Of a stretch of 64,000 bases of DNA, positions 34,646-45,490 are shown piece by piece (within the stretch, counting starts at the first letter, position 1; each line of letters starts with the position of its first letter). Location of the stretch: NCBI GenBank assembly GCA_951799425.1, contig OX637399.1:16732501-16796500 (forward strand), in the 5' to 3' direction. The position numbers and the translations under genes are program-made. The stretch is from Ilex aquifolium. Its lineage: Eukaryota; Streptophyta; Magnoliopsida; Aquifoliales; Aquifoliaceae. Below the pieces are notes generated by a model. The model was given only the letters and a program-made list of their open reading frames with translations, did not search any database and was not told where the DNA came from.

Positions 34646-37304
34646 ATGTCTGCTTCCTCCGGATCTACCCCTTCCTCCGTTTCCCTCTTCGGAGATCGGT
34701 CTGTTGAAGAGGATTCTGATTTAGGTGAAGTGGGTAACGACATTGACAATTTTCCTGGTGTTGATTCTATCGATATTGAGGAAAAAACTGAGGAGCCCCC
34801 TTCTTCACCCCCCTTAGTGCTTAAAAACCCCAATAAAGGTGAGGCCAAGGTGAGTGGTGTAGGAATTTCAGGCAGCGCTGAGGGTGTAGGGGGCTGCCTT
34901 CAGAGCTGTAGAGTGTTCGGGTGCCAGTGAGGTCTCCCCTTATCTTATGAAGTTTCTTAGCGCTCGTTTTGGCTTTCCTCCAGGGGTCCAATACTGGTGT
35001 CCTGATGTTTCCACCCCCTATGTCTCCCAAGTTCATAAGAAGGCCTGTTTCTTTGTGACCGCCTTCGAGAATGACCTTCGCTTCCCCTTGCACCCATTTA
35101 TTAAGAGTGTTCTGCAGCACTTCAATGTTTGCCTTGCCCAGCTTTCGCCTAACTTTTGGGGTGTTCTAGTGGGTCTACTTGTTTTCTTTAAGAAACATAA
35201 ACTTGGGGTTCCCACAGTTTCCTTGCTTACGGAGCTCTTCAACATTAAGCCTACCTCTGCTGATGGTTTTTTATATGTTTCCAAACGGACTAAAGCTCAG
35301 GTAATCATCTCTGACCTCCCGAGCTCTCACAAGGGCTAGAAGAAACTTTTCTTCTTTGTATGGGGCAATCAGTGAGAGTTCAATCCTGCAGATACTTCCG
35401 ACACTCTGCCAATCCCTCGGGCTTGGAATGCCCCTGATAACTTGGGTAAGTTCTTGTCTGAGCGAGCTGGGGTCGTTTTTGATTCCTTGCCATACTGAAC
35501 TTCATTTGCTTGTTTTGCCTTTTAGGTTCTCGTCTTGAGCTTAGCGCTGAGGATAAGCGTCTCTTGCGAGCTTTGAGGAGCTGTGGTTCAGAGAAGTACT
35601 CTGATCTCATTAAGCCTTGGGTTCTCGTATCGCAAGGGTTCAGCCTTCCAGAGGTGAGGATTGAGACCCCCATTCCAATATCCGTTGTTGGTGCTAAGGA
35701 GGTAGTAGGTAATACTTTCCCCATTCATATCAAAATTTTATTCCCCCCTTATTCCCTCTTAAATTGCTCATTTTGATTTTCTAGGTTCTTCCTCGATGGA
35801 GCCTACCCCAGAAGAACTCCAGGCTAAGGTAGCTCAGCTGAAGAAGAGCAGGAGTGGGAACAAACGTAAGGCTGAGGTCGGTTCTAGTAGCAGCCCTGTT
35901 ACCCGAGCTAAGATGTAGAAGTCGGGAGTGCCCCCTAGCTCTCCTGCTTCAACTACTGGAGCACTTGTTCCATCATTGAGCGCCCCTCAAGTCTCAGAGA
36001 TCTCTCATCTCAAAGGGGCTCTGTATGCTCCTGGTAGAGCTCTTGCGCAGGACCTGATCTCACCTTCATCGTCTGAGGTTGAGAGGGCCCTGGAGTTGAT
36101 TCCTCAGCTCCAGTTTGCCTCTCCTCCTCTTGGATCATCTGAGAAAATCTCCCAACCATCCCAACCGAGCTCCAAGTTGGAGAAAGGAAAGTCTCCTAAA
36201 GTAGAAGGGAACGAAGACTCTTTCTTCGATAATGTTGATCTTGCAGCTGGTGCCACTACTTCCATCATTCCTGACTCTGATGTTCAGAGGGCTGCCACGA
36301 TGCCTCTTGAGAGCTCCATCAACTCAGCCCTTTATGGAACCACAGCTGTAAGTATTTATTATTGCTCTGCTTAAGCTTTCACCTTATGCTTGCCATTTTA
36401 CGTTATTCCTTATTTCTGATCGTATCTCTCCCCAGCTGGCTATACATGTGAGGGGTTTGCTGAGTCGAATCCGCTCCCTGGAGAGCTCTGCCAAGGCATC
36501 CAAGACGTTTGAATTAAAGCCGCAGAGTTAACCTTCGCTAATGATGACCTCCAAATTCAACTCCAGATTCTTCAAGAGCAGGTGGAGAAGCAAGCTTCTA
36601 CCATCAAGAACTTGGAGGTGGAGAAAGAGAAGGCCAAAGAGGAAGAGAAAATGATCAGAGATGAGCTCAAAAAGGTCTTGGAGGAACTCAAACTTAAGAC
36701 TGAAGCTTGGGTCAGAGCTAGTCAGGAGACCTTTGAGGCCTTGGGCTCTTATAACGGCATGAAAAGGGAGTATGGTGTATTGGCAGAGGCGCACAATGCC
36801 ACTATAGTTGAGCTTGAGGTGCAGAGAACAGCTGTTAAAGAGAGGGATGATCTGATTGTTAAGCTGAAGGATGATGTTATTACCAGGTGGGCCAAAGGGT
36901 GGATTGCCTTCCAGGATGCATCTGAAGACGCATACCCTGGCCTAAATTTTGATTTTTTGATCCCGGCTGAAGATGAGGCCAGGGCACCCCCCTCTGCTAC
37001 TGAGGGAGCTCCTGAAGGAACTGAGGCCTCTGCCTTGCCTGCTGAGGACATGACTCAAGATGCCCTTTCTTCTCCAGTCCCCACCGCAGCTCTTACCTCT
37101 GAGAATGTCCCAGTTTTGGTGACTGCTGAGCTCTCTACTCCCTCTTTTGTCGTCCCTGCTGTTTTCCCTTTCTCAGCCGACTTCGTGGAGAGAGCTCTTG
37201 CCACAGCTGAAGTTTTTGCCCCTGGACACTCTGAGGCTCCTATTGCTGATCTATCAGGCTCTTCCTCTGCTCCTGCTGACACCCCGGCCTCTGAAGGCCT
37301 CTGA
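34646..37304 (+). pseudogene. antisense gene A of the Tat-like element (putative gypsy-type transposon domain, coiled coil)
   Basis: Runs opposite to pol. Start ATG 34646 (in frame with an earlier ATG at 34493), then a Ser/acidic N-terminus. A frame change near 34890 leads to the domain at 34947-35339 with FPLHPFIKSVLQHF, LSPNFWGVLVG and FFKKHKLGVPT, like the Pfam 'putative gypsy type transposon' family (PF04195, Transposase_28). Introns look real: GTAAGT...TTTTAG at about 35445-35524 and GTAAGT...CCCCAG at about 36349-36435. The C-terminal part (36582-37304) is a strong coiled coil (KNLEVEKEKAKEEEK) then a Pro/Ala/Ser-rich tail. Stops at about 35337 and 35918 and a frameshift near 36515 show decay. 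Its own function is unknown. Confidence 0.65.
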
Positions 37305-38145
37305 ACTTGCTCCATCTTCTGTTTCTTTTGAACAACTTATGATTTCTTTTTGAAAATGTACATACACATTTTTTGTGTGCACATCTGTGTTACCTTCTTG
37401 GTATACTGTTGTAACTGTTAAACGTAGTCTGCTCTGCTCTCTCCCGAGTTGCTGTTGTGGCTATGTTGTGTTTCTCTGTTTTGATCTTGCTTTTGCACTT
37501 CAGTGTACATTGCTTTGCTTATTTTTTCTCTACAACTCCCTTTCCCTCTTGCTTCGAGGAGAACTTCAGTTCTCCTTGAGCCAAAGTAGTTAAGTTTTGG
37601 AGAGGTTAAATATCAATTTTACTCTGACCGCATCATCAACTGAGTTCTTGCAACAGATTGCTCTGAGCTAACGTGCCATGAAACCCTTGTATACATTCGA
37701 GCTGACCTCAGATTAAAGAAATCTGAGGTCCTCACGGGGCTTGGTGCTGAACTCACTTGTATTGCACTTCGATCCATTCTTGAATACCTTTGAGCTCAAA
37801 GGATCGTCTTGGGTTCGTTAGTTTAATTGATCTTAGACCTAGATGCTTCATTAATGCTTCGAGCGCCCAACAACCTTCCAAATTTGTAACTGTTGCAATG
37901 ATTGTGGAGTTAAAGGGCATCTTTTCGTCTTCTTGTGTTTCTTGCCTCTTTAATTTCGGGATTCTTTAAAGTTTCCCTATCTCTTGGACCTTTTCCTTCG
38001 CCTAAAGATCTTTGAGTCTCTTTGAAGATTACATTCTTGCTTCATCGTAGTCCTGATGGCTGCCCTTGTTTCCTCTCTGTTTAAAGAATGAACTTCCTAT
38101 GGGATCGACTGGAAGTGGCATTCCCATTACTTACTCCCTTCAACG
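37305..38145. other. spacer between antisense genes A and B
   Basis: T-rich, with no coding character. It could hold the 3' UTR of gene A and the leader of gene B. Confidence 0.4.
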
Positions 38146-39128
38146 ATGAAGCCTTCAGACTTGGAAGATATCAAGAAACGATTCTTTCCTGAACTGGACT
38201 TGTGCCTACGAGTCCCGACCCCTGATGAGCCTTGTAACTACCTTCCTCGAGGGGAATTTTGCTTCTTCGAGGGTGCTATGGACATGGGCCTTCATTTTCC
38301 CATTCATCCTTCCATCAGGCGGGTTCTTGCATATTATGGCTTATGCCCTTCTCGTCTCTCACCCTGTGGTTGGGCTGCTATGATCAGCTTTTTCCTCTTT
38401 TGGCGTCTACACGGCGATAGTGGGTTCCCTACCGTTGCCGAGTTCCTTTATTTCTATGAAATTGAAGAGGATAAACTCCCATGTTTCAGCTTCTTTCGGT
38501 GGAGGCACTTCAACCTGCCCCCCTTGATTCTTGACCTTCCTCCTCTCCCTGAAGGGTGGTCTCGACGCTTCTTTTTTGCATCCGGGAATTCTTGGAGATC
38601 TATCGAGCAGCGATGCTCTAGGACTAGAATTCCATGCTCCTAGAGGAGCTTCTCTCATACAGGTATGTTCAGGCAGAGCTATCTTTACTAAATCCTGTAA
38701 AAAATCCGTTCTCATTATGTTTTCGTTGTGCAGGTGCCCCTGACCTGGATTTGCTGGAGATGATGAACATCAATCAACTATTGCTCGTAGATCCCATGCC
38801 TTTTTCGGATTTGATGACGCCTGAGAACCTCTATTTACTTGGCACTGAGGCAACTGCTCTGGAGTTTTCTTTCTTCCCAGATTCTCCTTGGACCTCTCCT
38901 TCTGATTCTAACGAGGAAGGGGATGTTGGTGTGTCCTCAAAGAAGCGCAGGAGGGATGGTTCCTCTTCGCCTGATTCTTCTTTTGGCACTGTCTTATTTT
39001 CCTCGGCAGGAGAGAAGCTTCTCAAATTGCTCTCGGAGACTGAAAAGGAAAGGGACGAGCTAAGAGAGGAGAATGCCCGCCTCAAGGGAGAGGTTGTTGA
39101 GCTGAAGCAGCAGCTTAGAAAAAACTAG
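38146..39128 (+). pseudogene. antisense gene B of the Tat-like element (second copy of the same domain)
   Basis: A second, diverged version of the gene A product, 840 bp downstream on the same strand. 38146-38643 has FPIHPSIRRVLAYYGLCPS, LSPCGWAAMISFFLFWRLHG and RFFFASGNSW, which align in order with gene A. The frame changes after a probable intron (donor GTATGT about 38661, acceptor TGCAG about 38734). The second part (to TAG at 39126) gives a serine-rich stretch, a KKRRR basic motif that could be nuclear-targeting, and a leucine/glutamate coiled coil. The two copies differ enough that this is an old duplication or a two-gene arrangement. Confidence 0.6.
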
Positions 39129-39344
39129 GAGCTTCTCTTTCTTGTACCCTGTTTTGTTCAATGAACTGCCAGGCTTTTTATGTAACTTTTGCATCTTCTT
39201 TTTTCCTTTGAATGTTTGTGAATCCTGGTTTTGACAAGATTCTAGTTGTTTTTTTTGCATATCCGTGGGCTGGAGTTCTCTCTGCTAGTCTATTAGCTGA
39301 GGAGCTCGTCTGGTATGTATGAGCTTAGGGGCTCTTCTTAGCTC

Positions 39345-39532
39345 CATGAGCCAAATAGCTCATCTTATAGCTTATGAGCTGAAGAGCTCATCTTATATCT
39401 TATGAGCTGAAGAGCTCATCTTATATCTTATGAGCTGAATAGCTCATCTTATACTCTATGAGCTGAAGAGCTCATCTGATATTCCATGAGCTGAAGAGCT
39501 CATTTGATATTTTATGAGCTAAGAGCTCATCG
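39345..39532. repeat. tandem hairpin repeats (about 30 bp unit, about 6 copies)
   Basis: Units of the form ATGAGCTGAAGAGCTCAT plus CTTATATCTT. Each unit is itself an inverted repeat (ATGAGCT / AGCTCAT with a GAAG loop). The array lies between the end of antisense gene B (39128) and the end of pol (39675 on the - strand). Confidence 0.85.
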
Positions 39533-39674
39533 TTAGCTTTCTAGCTATTTAACGCAGTCATTTAGGAAAAACTTTACGGTCTTGTTGAGAATAACCTTAT
39601 TACAAAAGAAATTTACTGGGAAAACCTCTTAAGGTGCTCTGCATTCCAAATATGAGGTAAGATCTTCCCTTCTT

Positions 39675-40257
39675 CTATTTGTAACTCATAGTTCCCAGGT
39701 CTGACCACCCTTGAAACAATGTAAGGGCCCTCCCAATTTGGCCCCAACTTCCCGTGAGTGGGGTCTTTCCTCGCAGTAGAAGTTTTCTAAGCACCAGATC
39801 TCCTACTTTGAAACTCTTGTATTTGACCTTCCTGTCGTAGTATCTTGCCGCCCTTCTCTGGTAGTTCTGGATGTGCTGTTGGGCTTCGTTTCTTTTTTCG
39901 TCCAAGAGATCAAGGTTCAGCAAAAGTGACTCGTCATTGTGTTCGGACTCTGCGAATTCGGCCCTGGGGGATAGGAGCCCAATCTCGACAGGTGCCACTA
40001 CTTCAGTCCCAAAGGCCAAGGCAAACGACGTTTCCTGGGTTGCGGTCATGGCAGTTATTCTATAAGCCCATAGTACTTCTGGGACATGCTCTACCCACTT
40101 CCCCTTTAGGGCCTCTAGTTTAGTCTTCAAGGCTGTCTTTATGGTTTGGATAGTGACCTCTGCTTGTCCGTTGGATTGCGGGTGAGCTGGAGCTGAAAAG
40201 TAATTCTTTATTCCTAGCTCAGAACAAAATTTTTTGAACTTCGGATTATCGAATTGC
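39675..40257 (-). pseudogene. Tat-like integrase, C-terminal half
   Basis: Continues the integrase core after the solo LTR insertion: NPKFKKFCSELGIKN, SAPAHPQSNGQAEVTIQTIK (the third catalytic acid, E, in QAEV), VPEVLWAYR and the gypsy C-terminal KVGDLVLRK. A frame change near the end spoils the last residues. Joins the upstream half (VSDNE) once 40263-42230 plus one TTTTC copy is removed. Confidence 0.88.
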
Positions 40258-40882
40258 TTTTCTGTAACACCCCAAAACACACCCTGGACGGCATTACATT
40301 CTAAAACATTCATATCATGAGAGCACTAACATAATTCCATCAATGAACGAGACTCCATTTGTCCTTCAAAAATATTTACAAAGTGATCCCAAAAGAATAG
40401 ACCCATTTTGGCCTTTACATTTCAAAAAAAAATCAACTAATGTAGCACAGCGGAAATAACAAAAGAAAACTAGACTTTACAAGGTTCAAAATGAATGTCC
40501 TAGTCTAGTACAAAAGGAAAAGAGGTCGCTCTATGCGTCCACCTCGGGATCCAAACTCTCGTCAAGTTGATTCTCCCAGGTAGCGGGCTCCTCAACTCTT
40601 AAGTCCTCCTCAAGCGGGTAATCTGAAAAATGTTAGCGGTAGGGGGTGAGCGCGAAGCTCTGTAGAAAAATTCTCTCAAACCCATACAAGGTTTAGAAAA
40701 ACATTTAAAACGGCCGGTCTCATTTCACAAATAGCATATATAATATTTGAAGTAAAACAATGACATTTTACAACGGATCTCAAGTTTAAGTAGCAATAGT
40801 ACTAGAAATGAACAATAATAACCAATTCTAATAAACATCCATTTTCAAAATATAAACCATTTCCCACACATTATATAATATT

Positions 40883-41235
40883 GTCCTCTTTTGGCATGAG
40901 CATCCTTATAAGGAACCTCTCACCCTCAAGGCTTGGTTACTCAAGCATCCTTATAAGGAACCTCTTGAGGAAAATCACATACTGTCCTCTTTTGTCATGA
41001 GCATCCTTATAAGGAACCTCTCACCCTCAAGGCTTAGTTTCTTAAACATCCTTATAAGGAACCTCTTAAGGAAAATCACATACTCTCCTCTCTTGGCATG
41101 AGCATCCTTATAAGCAACCTCTCACCCTCAAGGCATCACAAACTCAAGCATCCTTATAAGGAATCTCTTGAGGGAAATCACATACTCTCCTCTCTTGGCA
41201 TGAGCATCCTTATAAGGAACCTCTCACCCTCAAGG
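40883..41235. repeat. tandem repeat of about 100 bp (about 4 copies) in solo LTR X1
   Basis: Units start (T/C)CTCCTCT(C/T)TTGGCATGAGCATCC near 40885, 40982, 41084 and 41185. Each holds one or two ATCCTTATAAGGAACCTCT segments, with the palindrome CCTTATAAGG at their core. Confidence 0.88.
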
Positions 41236-41861
41236 CATCACAAACAACCCAACCTAGTATACCATTCCAATATTTATATCATTTTACAAGCATCTCTCCA
41301 AAATCTCCAAGATATATTATGTAACAATTCCCCAACCAACAAAGAAAATACATGAGATCACAATAACATCATTTTTCTACCCAACACAAACAACTACGGT
41401 TTTTGAAGTTCATAATAAAGAAGCATTTAAGAAGCAATACATCACTCTCCCAAAAACTAGGGTTTTAAAACTAGAAAAGAGATTTCATGGGTATTAAACC
41501 CTAACTTTGTTCAAAACATGTAATCTTTGCCAAAAAGCCTAAGAGATGATGATTCCATAACATATATATATATACCATTGATAGGCAAAACATACATATA
41601 TAAATACCCTAGCCATCAATGTAAGTGAGTGAGAGAAAACCCCTACCTTGATGTTCTTGGAAATCTAGGGCTTGGATCTTGAATCACCCTTAAATTCCTT
41701 GTTTTTCACCTTTGATCTTGTGTTTTTCTCTTCCCCTCTTTCTCTCTAATGTTTTCTAGGGTTTTAAGGTGTGTAATGAAGGCTAAGGGGATGGCAAGAA
41801 GTATTTATAGTGGGGGAAAAACCGGCTGTTCGCGAATTAAAATTGTCTGATTTTTACAGTG

Positions 41862-41969
41862 ACTACCGGTAGTTAAACTATGACTACCGGTAGTTCGACT
41901 ATTCTGGGCACTCGACTACCGGTAGTCCGAGTACACTGGGCACTTGACTACCTGTTGACTACCGGTAGT
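41862..41969 (-). promoter_or_regulatory. array of four ACTACCGGTAGT palindromes in LTR X1
   Basis: The 12 bp perfect palindrome occurs at 41862-41873, 41883-41894, 41915-41926 and 41958-41969, just upstream (on the - strand) of the LTR TATA box. This is the place of U3 enhancer repeats in other LTRs; function here is inferred only. Confidence 0.8.
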
Positions 41970-42230
41970 TGATCCCAGATTTGCCTACTTCCTTTATTTT
42001 TCATTTCTAATCCATTCCAATCTCTTCCAAAACCATCCCAAACCTCTCCAACATATATTTCTACCTCAAACCTATTTAGTACAAGTTCTAGGACATAAAA
42101 TTTCATATTTTCACATACTAAAACTAAATTTCAAATATTATTTCCTCGAGTTATACTATATCAACATTTTTACAACTATTATTTAGTATATATCTATATA
42201 CATATATAAACGAAAATACGGGGTGTTACA

Positions 42231-43582
42231 TTTTCATTGTCAGAGACGATAGCTCTAGGTATTCCAAACTTGCATACTATAGATTTCCACGTAAAATTCT
42301 GTACCTTTTGCTCTGTGATCATTGCCAAGGGTTCCACTTCCGCCCATTTGGTGAAATAATCCACCCCTATGATAGCGAACTTACATTGCCCCACTCCTAC
42401 AGGCAAAGGTCCAAGGATGTCGAGGCCCCATTGCTGAAATGGCCAAGGGCTTACTACCGAAGTTAAGAGCTTCGGCGGACAATGGGAGATGTTGGCATGT
42501 AGCTGGCAGGTCTTACACTTCTTGACCAGGTCTACGACGTCTCTGAGCATGGTGGGCCAATAATATCCTTGGCTTAAGGCTTTCCCTGCCAGTGCCCGAG
42601 CTCCAATATGCTTTCCGCAGACTCCCTCGTGGATTTCCCTGAGTATATAGTTGGCATCCTCATTTTCTACACATTTGAGGAAGGGTTCCGAGAAGCCTCG
42701 TTTATACAAATTCCCCTGCAGAATAGAGAATCTGGCTGACCTGGTTCTTAGCTTTGCGGCCTCTTTGGGATCTTCTGGCAGGGTTCCATTCTGAAGATAC
42801 CCTTGGATGGGATCCATCCAGCTTGAAAGGGCCAAAACAGGGAGCACTTCTTCCCCCTCAGCACTCACAGACGGTTCTGCTAGTTGCTCCATCGGGATTA
42901 GCCTATCCAAGTTTTCCTGCGAAGCTGTCGCCAGCTTTGCCAATGCATCTGCTCGTGAGTTCTCGGCTCTAGGAACATGTCTGATTTTCACCTGCACAAA
43001 TTTCCTAATTAATTCCTGCACTTTCCTGTGGTAAAGGACCATCCTCTCACCCTTGGCCCCATAAGACTCCTCTATCTGTTTCACCACGAGTTGGGAATCC
43101 CTACATATCTCAAGTTGCTCTGCTTCCATTGAGAGTGCGAGGTTCAGTCCGGCAATGACAGCTTCATATTCGGCTTCATTGTTTGAAGCCTTAAACCCAA
43201 ACCTGAGAGCGTACTCCACATCTATTCCATCTGGTGAGGTCAAAATCAGCCCAGCACCACTCCCTTGAGCGTTGGCAGCTCCATTTACTAAAAGCTTCCA
43301 TGTAGGGAGGTTGGGTACCAACTGTGTTGCCTCCGCCTGCGTTTCTGATGCGAATTCTGCGATAAAATCTGCTAGAACCTGCCCTTTGATTGCTGTTTTG
43401 GGCTTGTACCTGATGTTGAACTCGCTGAGCTTAATGGCCCACTTAACGAATCTCCCCGAAGATTCTGGCTTATGCAGTACTTGTTTCATCGGCTGATCTG
43501 TTGGAACCTCAATTGTATGAGCTTGGAAGTACGGTCTAAGTCTTCTAGCAGTTGTGACTAAAGCCAAGACCAGCTTCTCCAT
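42231..43582 (-). pseudogene. Tat-like RNase H (two) and integrase N-terminal half
   Basis: The frame starts in the first RNase H (after a stop near 43648), passes the ADFIAEF end, then a second, archaeal-type RNase H: WKLLVNGAANAQGSGAGL, NNEAEYEAVIAGL, CRDSQLVV and RADALAKLA. The usual first catalytic Asp of LYVDG is Asn here. The integrase begins with HEGVCGKHIGARAL and CKTCQLHAN (zinc-binding H-H-C-C), then GLDILGPLP (D), DYFTKWAEVEP and IPRAIVSDNE (second D), where X1 interrupts it. Confidence 0.88.
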
Positions 43583-43801
43583 TTTCGGATATCTCTCCTC
43601 CGCGCCCCTCAGAGCTCTGCTACAGTAATAGACTAGTTGCTGAGCTCTGTCTCACTCTCTTACTAGCGCTGCGCTGGTCGAGAAATCTGAGACCGCTAAA
43701 TAGAGAGTAAGTACCTCTCCTTCTAAGGGGCTTACCAACACGGGAGGGGAGCTTAAATAGCCCTTCAAGGCTTTGAACGCCTCTTCACATTGAGTGTCCC
43801 A

Positions 43802-45061
43802 CTAGAATGCCCTTTTTAAGACCTGAAAGAAGGGTTGACATTTGTCACTTGTCCTGGACACGAAACGACTCAGGGCTGCTATTCTCCCTGTTAGACGTTG
43901 AATCTCCCTTGTATTGGATGGAGGTTGCATGTCCATAACTGCCTTCACTTTCTCTAGATTGGCTTCAATTCCTCTGCTGTTGACTATGAAGCCCAGCAAC
44001 TTTCCCGCGGATACCCCGAAAGCACACTTGGCAGGGTTGAGTTTCATTCTATATTCTTTTAGGACCTGGAATGATTCTGCTAGATGCCCTATGTGGAGTT
44101 CTGCCTTTAATGACTTGACCAACATATCATCAATGTAGACTTCCATGGTTGTCCCAATCTGTTTTTGAAACATTCGGTTTACTAGTCGCTGGTAAGTAGC
44201 TCCAGCATTCTTCAATCCAAAATGTATAACTTGATAGCAGTACGTCCCTTGCTCTGTCACAAAGGAGGTCTTCTCTTGGTCATTGGGATCCATTCTAATC
44301 TGGTTGTATCCAGAGAAGGCGTCCATGAAGCTGAGGAGCTCGTGTCTAGCGGTGGCATCCACAATCAAATCTATCCGAGGTAGAGGGAAGCTGTCTTTAG
44401 GACAAACACGATTGAGGTCAGTAAAATCGATGCAGAGGCGCCATTTGCAATTGGTCTTCTTAACGAGGACCACATTGGTTAGCCAAGCTGGGTAGTCCAC
44501 CTCTCTAATGGCCTTGGCATGCAGGAGCTTGCTGACTTCCTCATTAATGGCTTTTTGGCGTTCTGGGGTGAAACTTCTCCTCTTCTGTTTAATAGGTTTG
44601 CATGTAGGACTTACACTGAGCCTGTGAGTGATGACCGATGGGTCGATTCCTTCCATGTCCTCTTGTTTCCATGCAAAGACTTCCACGTTTCTTCTCAAGA
44701 ACTGAATTAGGAGGTCTTTGATCTCTCTGCTCAATTTTGCTCCTACGTATACTAGGTGCTCTGTCTCTTCGTCGAGCTGGACGGGCTCTAGCTCTTTTGA
44801 CGGCATGGGTCTGGTATCCAGCTCGTCCCTCATGTTGAGCTCTTCTAGTTGAATATTTTCGACTTTTTTTCTCTTGATATACGCCATGTAACACTCCCGT
44901 GCTACTCGCTGGTCTCCTCTGACCACTCCAACTCCATTTTCCATAGGAAATTTCATATCCAAGTGATAGGCAGATGGTATAGCCCTTATTGCGTTGAGGG
45001 AAGGTCTTCCAAGCAATATATTGTACGCCGAGGGCGCATCAACTATCAAGAATTTCACCAT
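43802..45061 (-). pseudogene. Tat-like reverse transcriptase
   Basis: A long open frame of 419 codons with the protease tail (AYNILLGRPSLNAI), then the RT: PAWLTNVVLVKK, WRLCIDFTDLNRVCPKDSFPLP, FMDAFSGYNQIRM, HFGLKNAGATYQRL and the catalytic YIDDMLVKS. The thumb/connection follows (PAKCAFGVSAGKLLGFIV, EIQRLTGRIAALSRF). The typical PFGL is HFGL. It ends at a stop near 43800 before the first RNase H. Confidence 0.92.
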
Positions 45062-45133
45062 AGTGGTAGCCTAACAGGGAGGATCGCCCATTGTGAGCAC
45101 AAGCTGTATCGATCCCAAGGGTAGCACCCTCTC

Positions 45134-45490
45134 TCATGAGAATCCTAACAAGTGGGTGCTTACTAGCTCAAGCTTCTCTCTACCTATTCCCATCTTATCA
45201 AATGCTGGTGCGAAAATAATGTCTGCTGAGCTCCCATTGTCGATCAGAACTCGGTGGACAGTTATGTTGGCAACAACAGCTCTTACCACCAAGGGATCAT
45301 CGTAGGGGTGTAGGCAGCCTTCTAAGTCTGAATCTGAGAAAGTGATAGCCGTGCCTAGCCGTGGTACCTTGGACACGGTTTGCACCTCTAGTGCCTCGTC
45401 GGTTCTGATTCTGCGTAAATGGGCCTTCCTGGCTGTGCTGGATTCTCCGCCTCCAGCAAATCCTTCGGATATTACTCTGATATCGCCCAA
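45134..45490 (-). pseudogene. Tat-like protease
   Basis: Contains the active site VLIDNGSSADII near the C-terminal part (about 45220) with the upstream DSDLEGCLHPYDDPLVV segment typical of this lineage. A frame change and stop separate it from the RT frame. The DNGSS form is common in Tat elements. Confidence 0.85.

Larger units (their letters stand above)
40263..42230 (-). mobile_element. solo LTR (family X, copy X1) inside the integrase
   Basis: 1968 bp with TG...CA ends (TGTAACACCCCGTA on the - strand to GGGGTGTTACA) and a perfect target duplication TTTTC (40258-40262, 42231-42235). On the - strand it has a palindrome array, then CACTATAAATACTTC (TATA, about 41807), and a CTCACCCCC...TTTTTCAGATTA block and ATGCCGTCC...TTTTGGGGTGTTACA end shared with 51470-54707 and 55258-56142. 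No internal region or second LTR, so it is a solo LTR, probably of a chromovirus (Tekay/Del-like) gypsy family. Confidence 0.82.

Noticed and set aside
40883..41235. CRISPR-like look of the regular repeats here and at 50540-50780
   Set aside because: Spacers are also repeated and the context is a plant LTR, so these are minisatellites.
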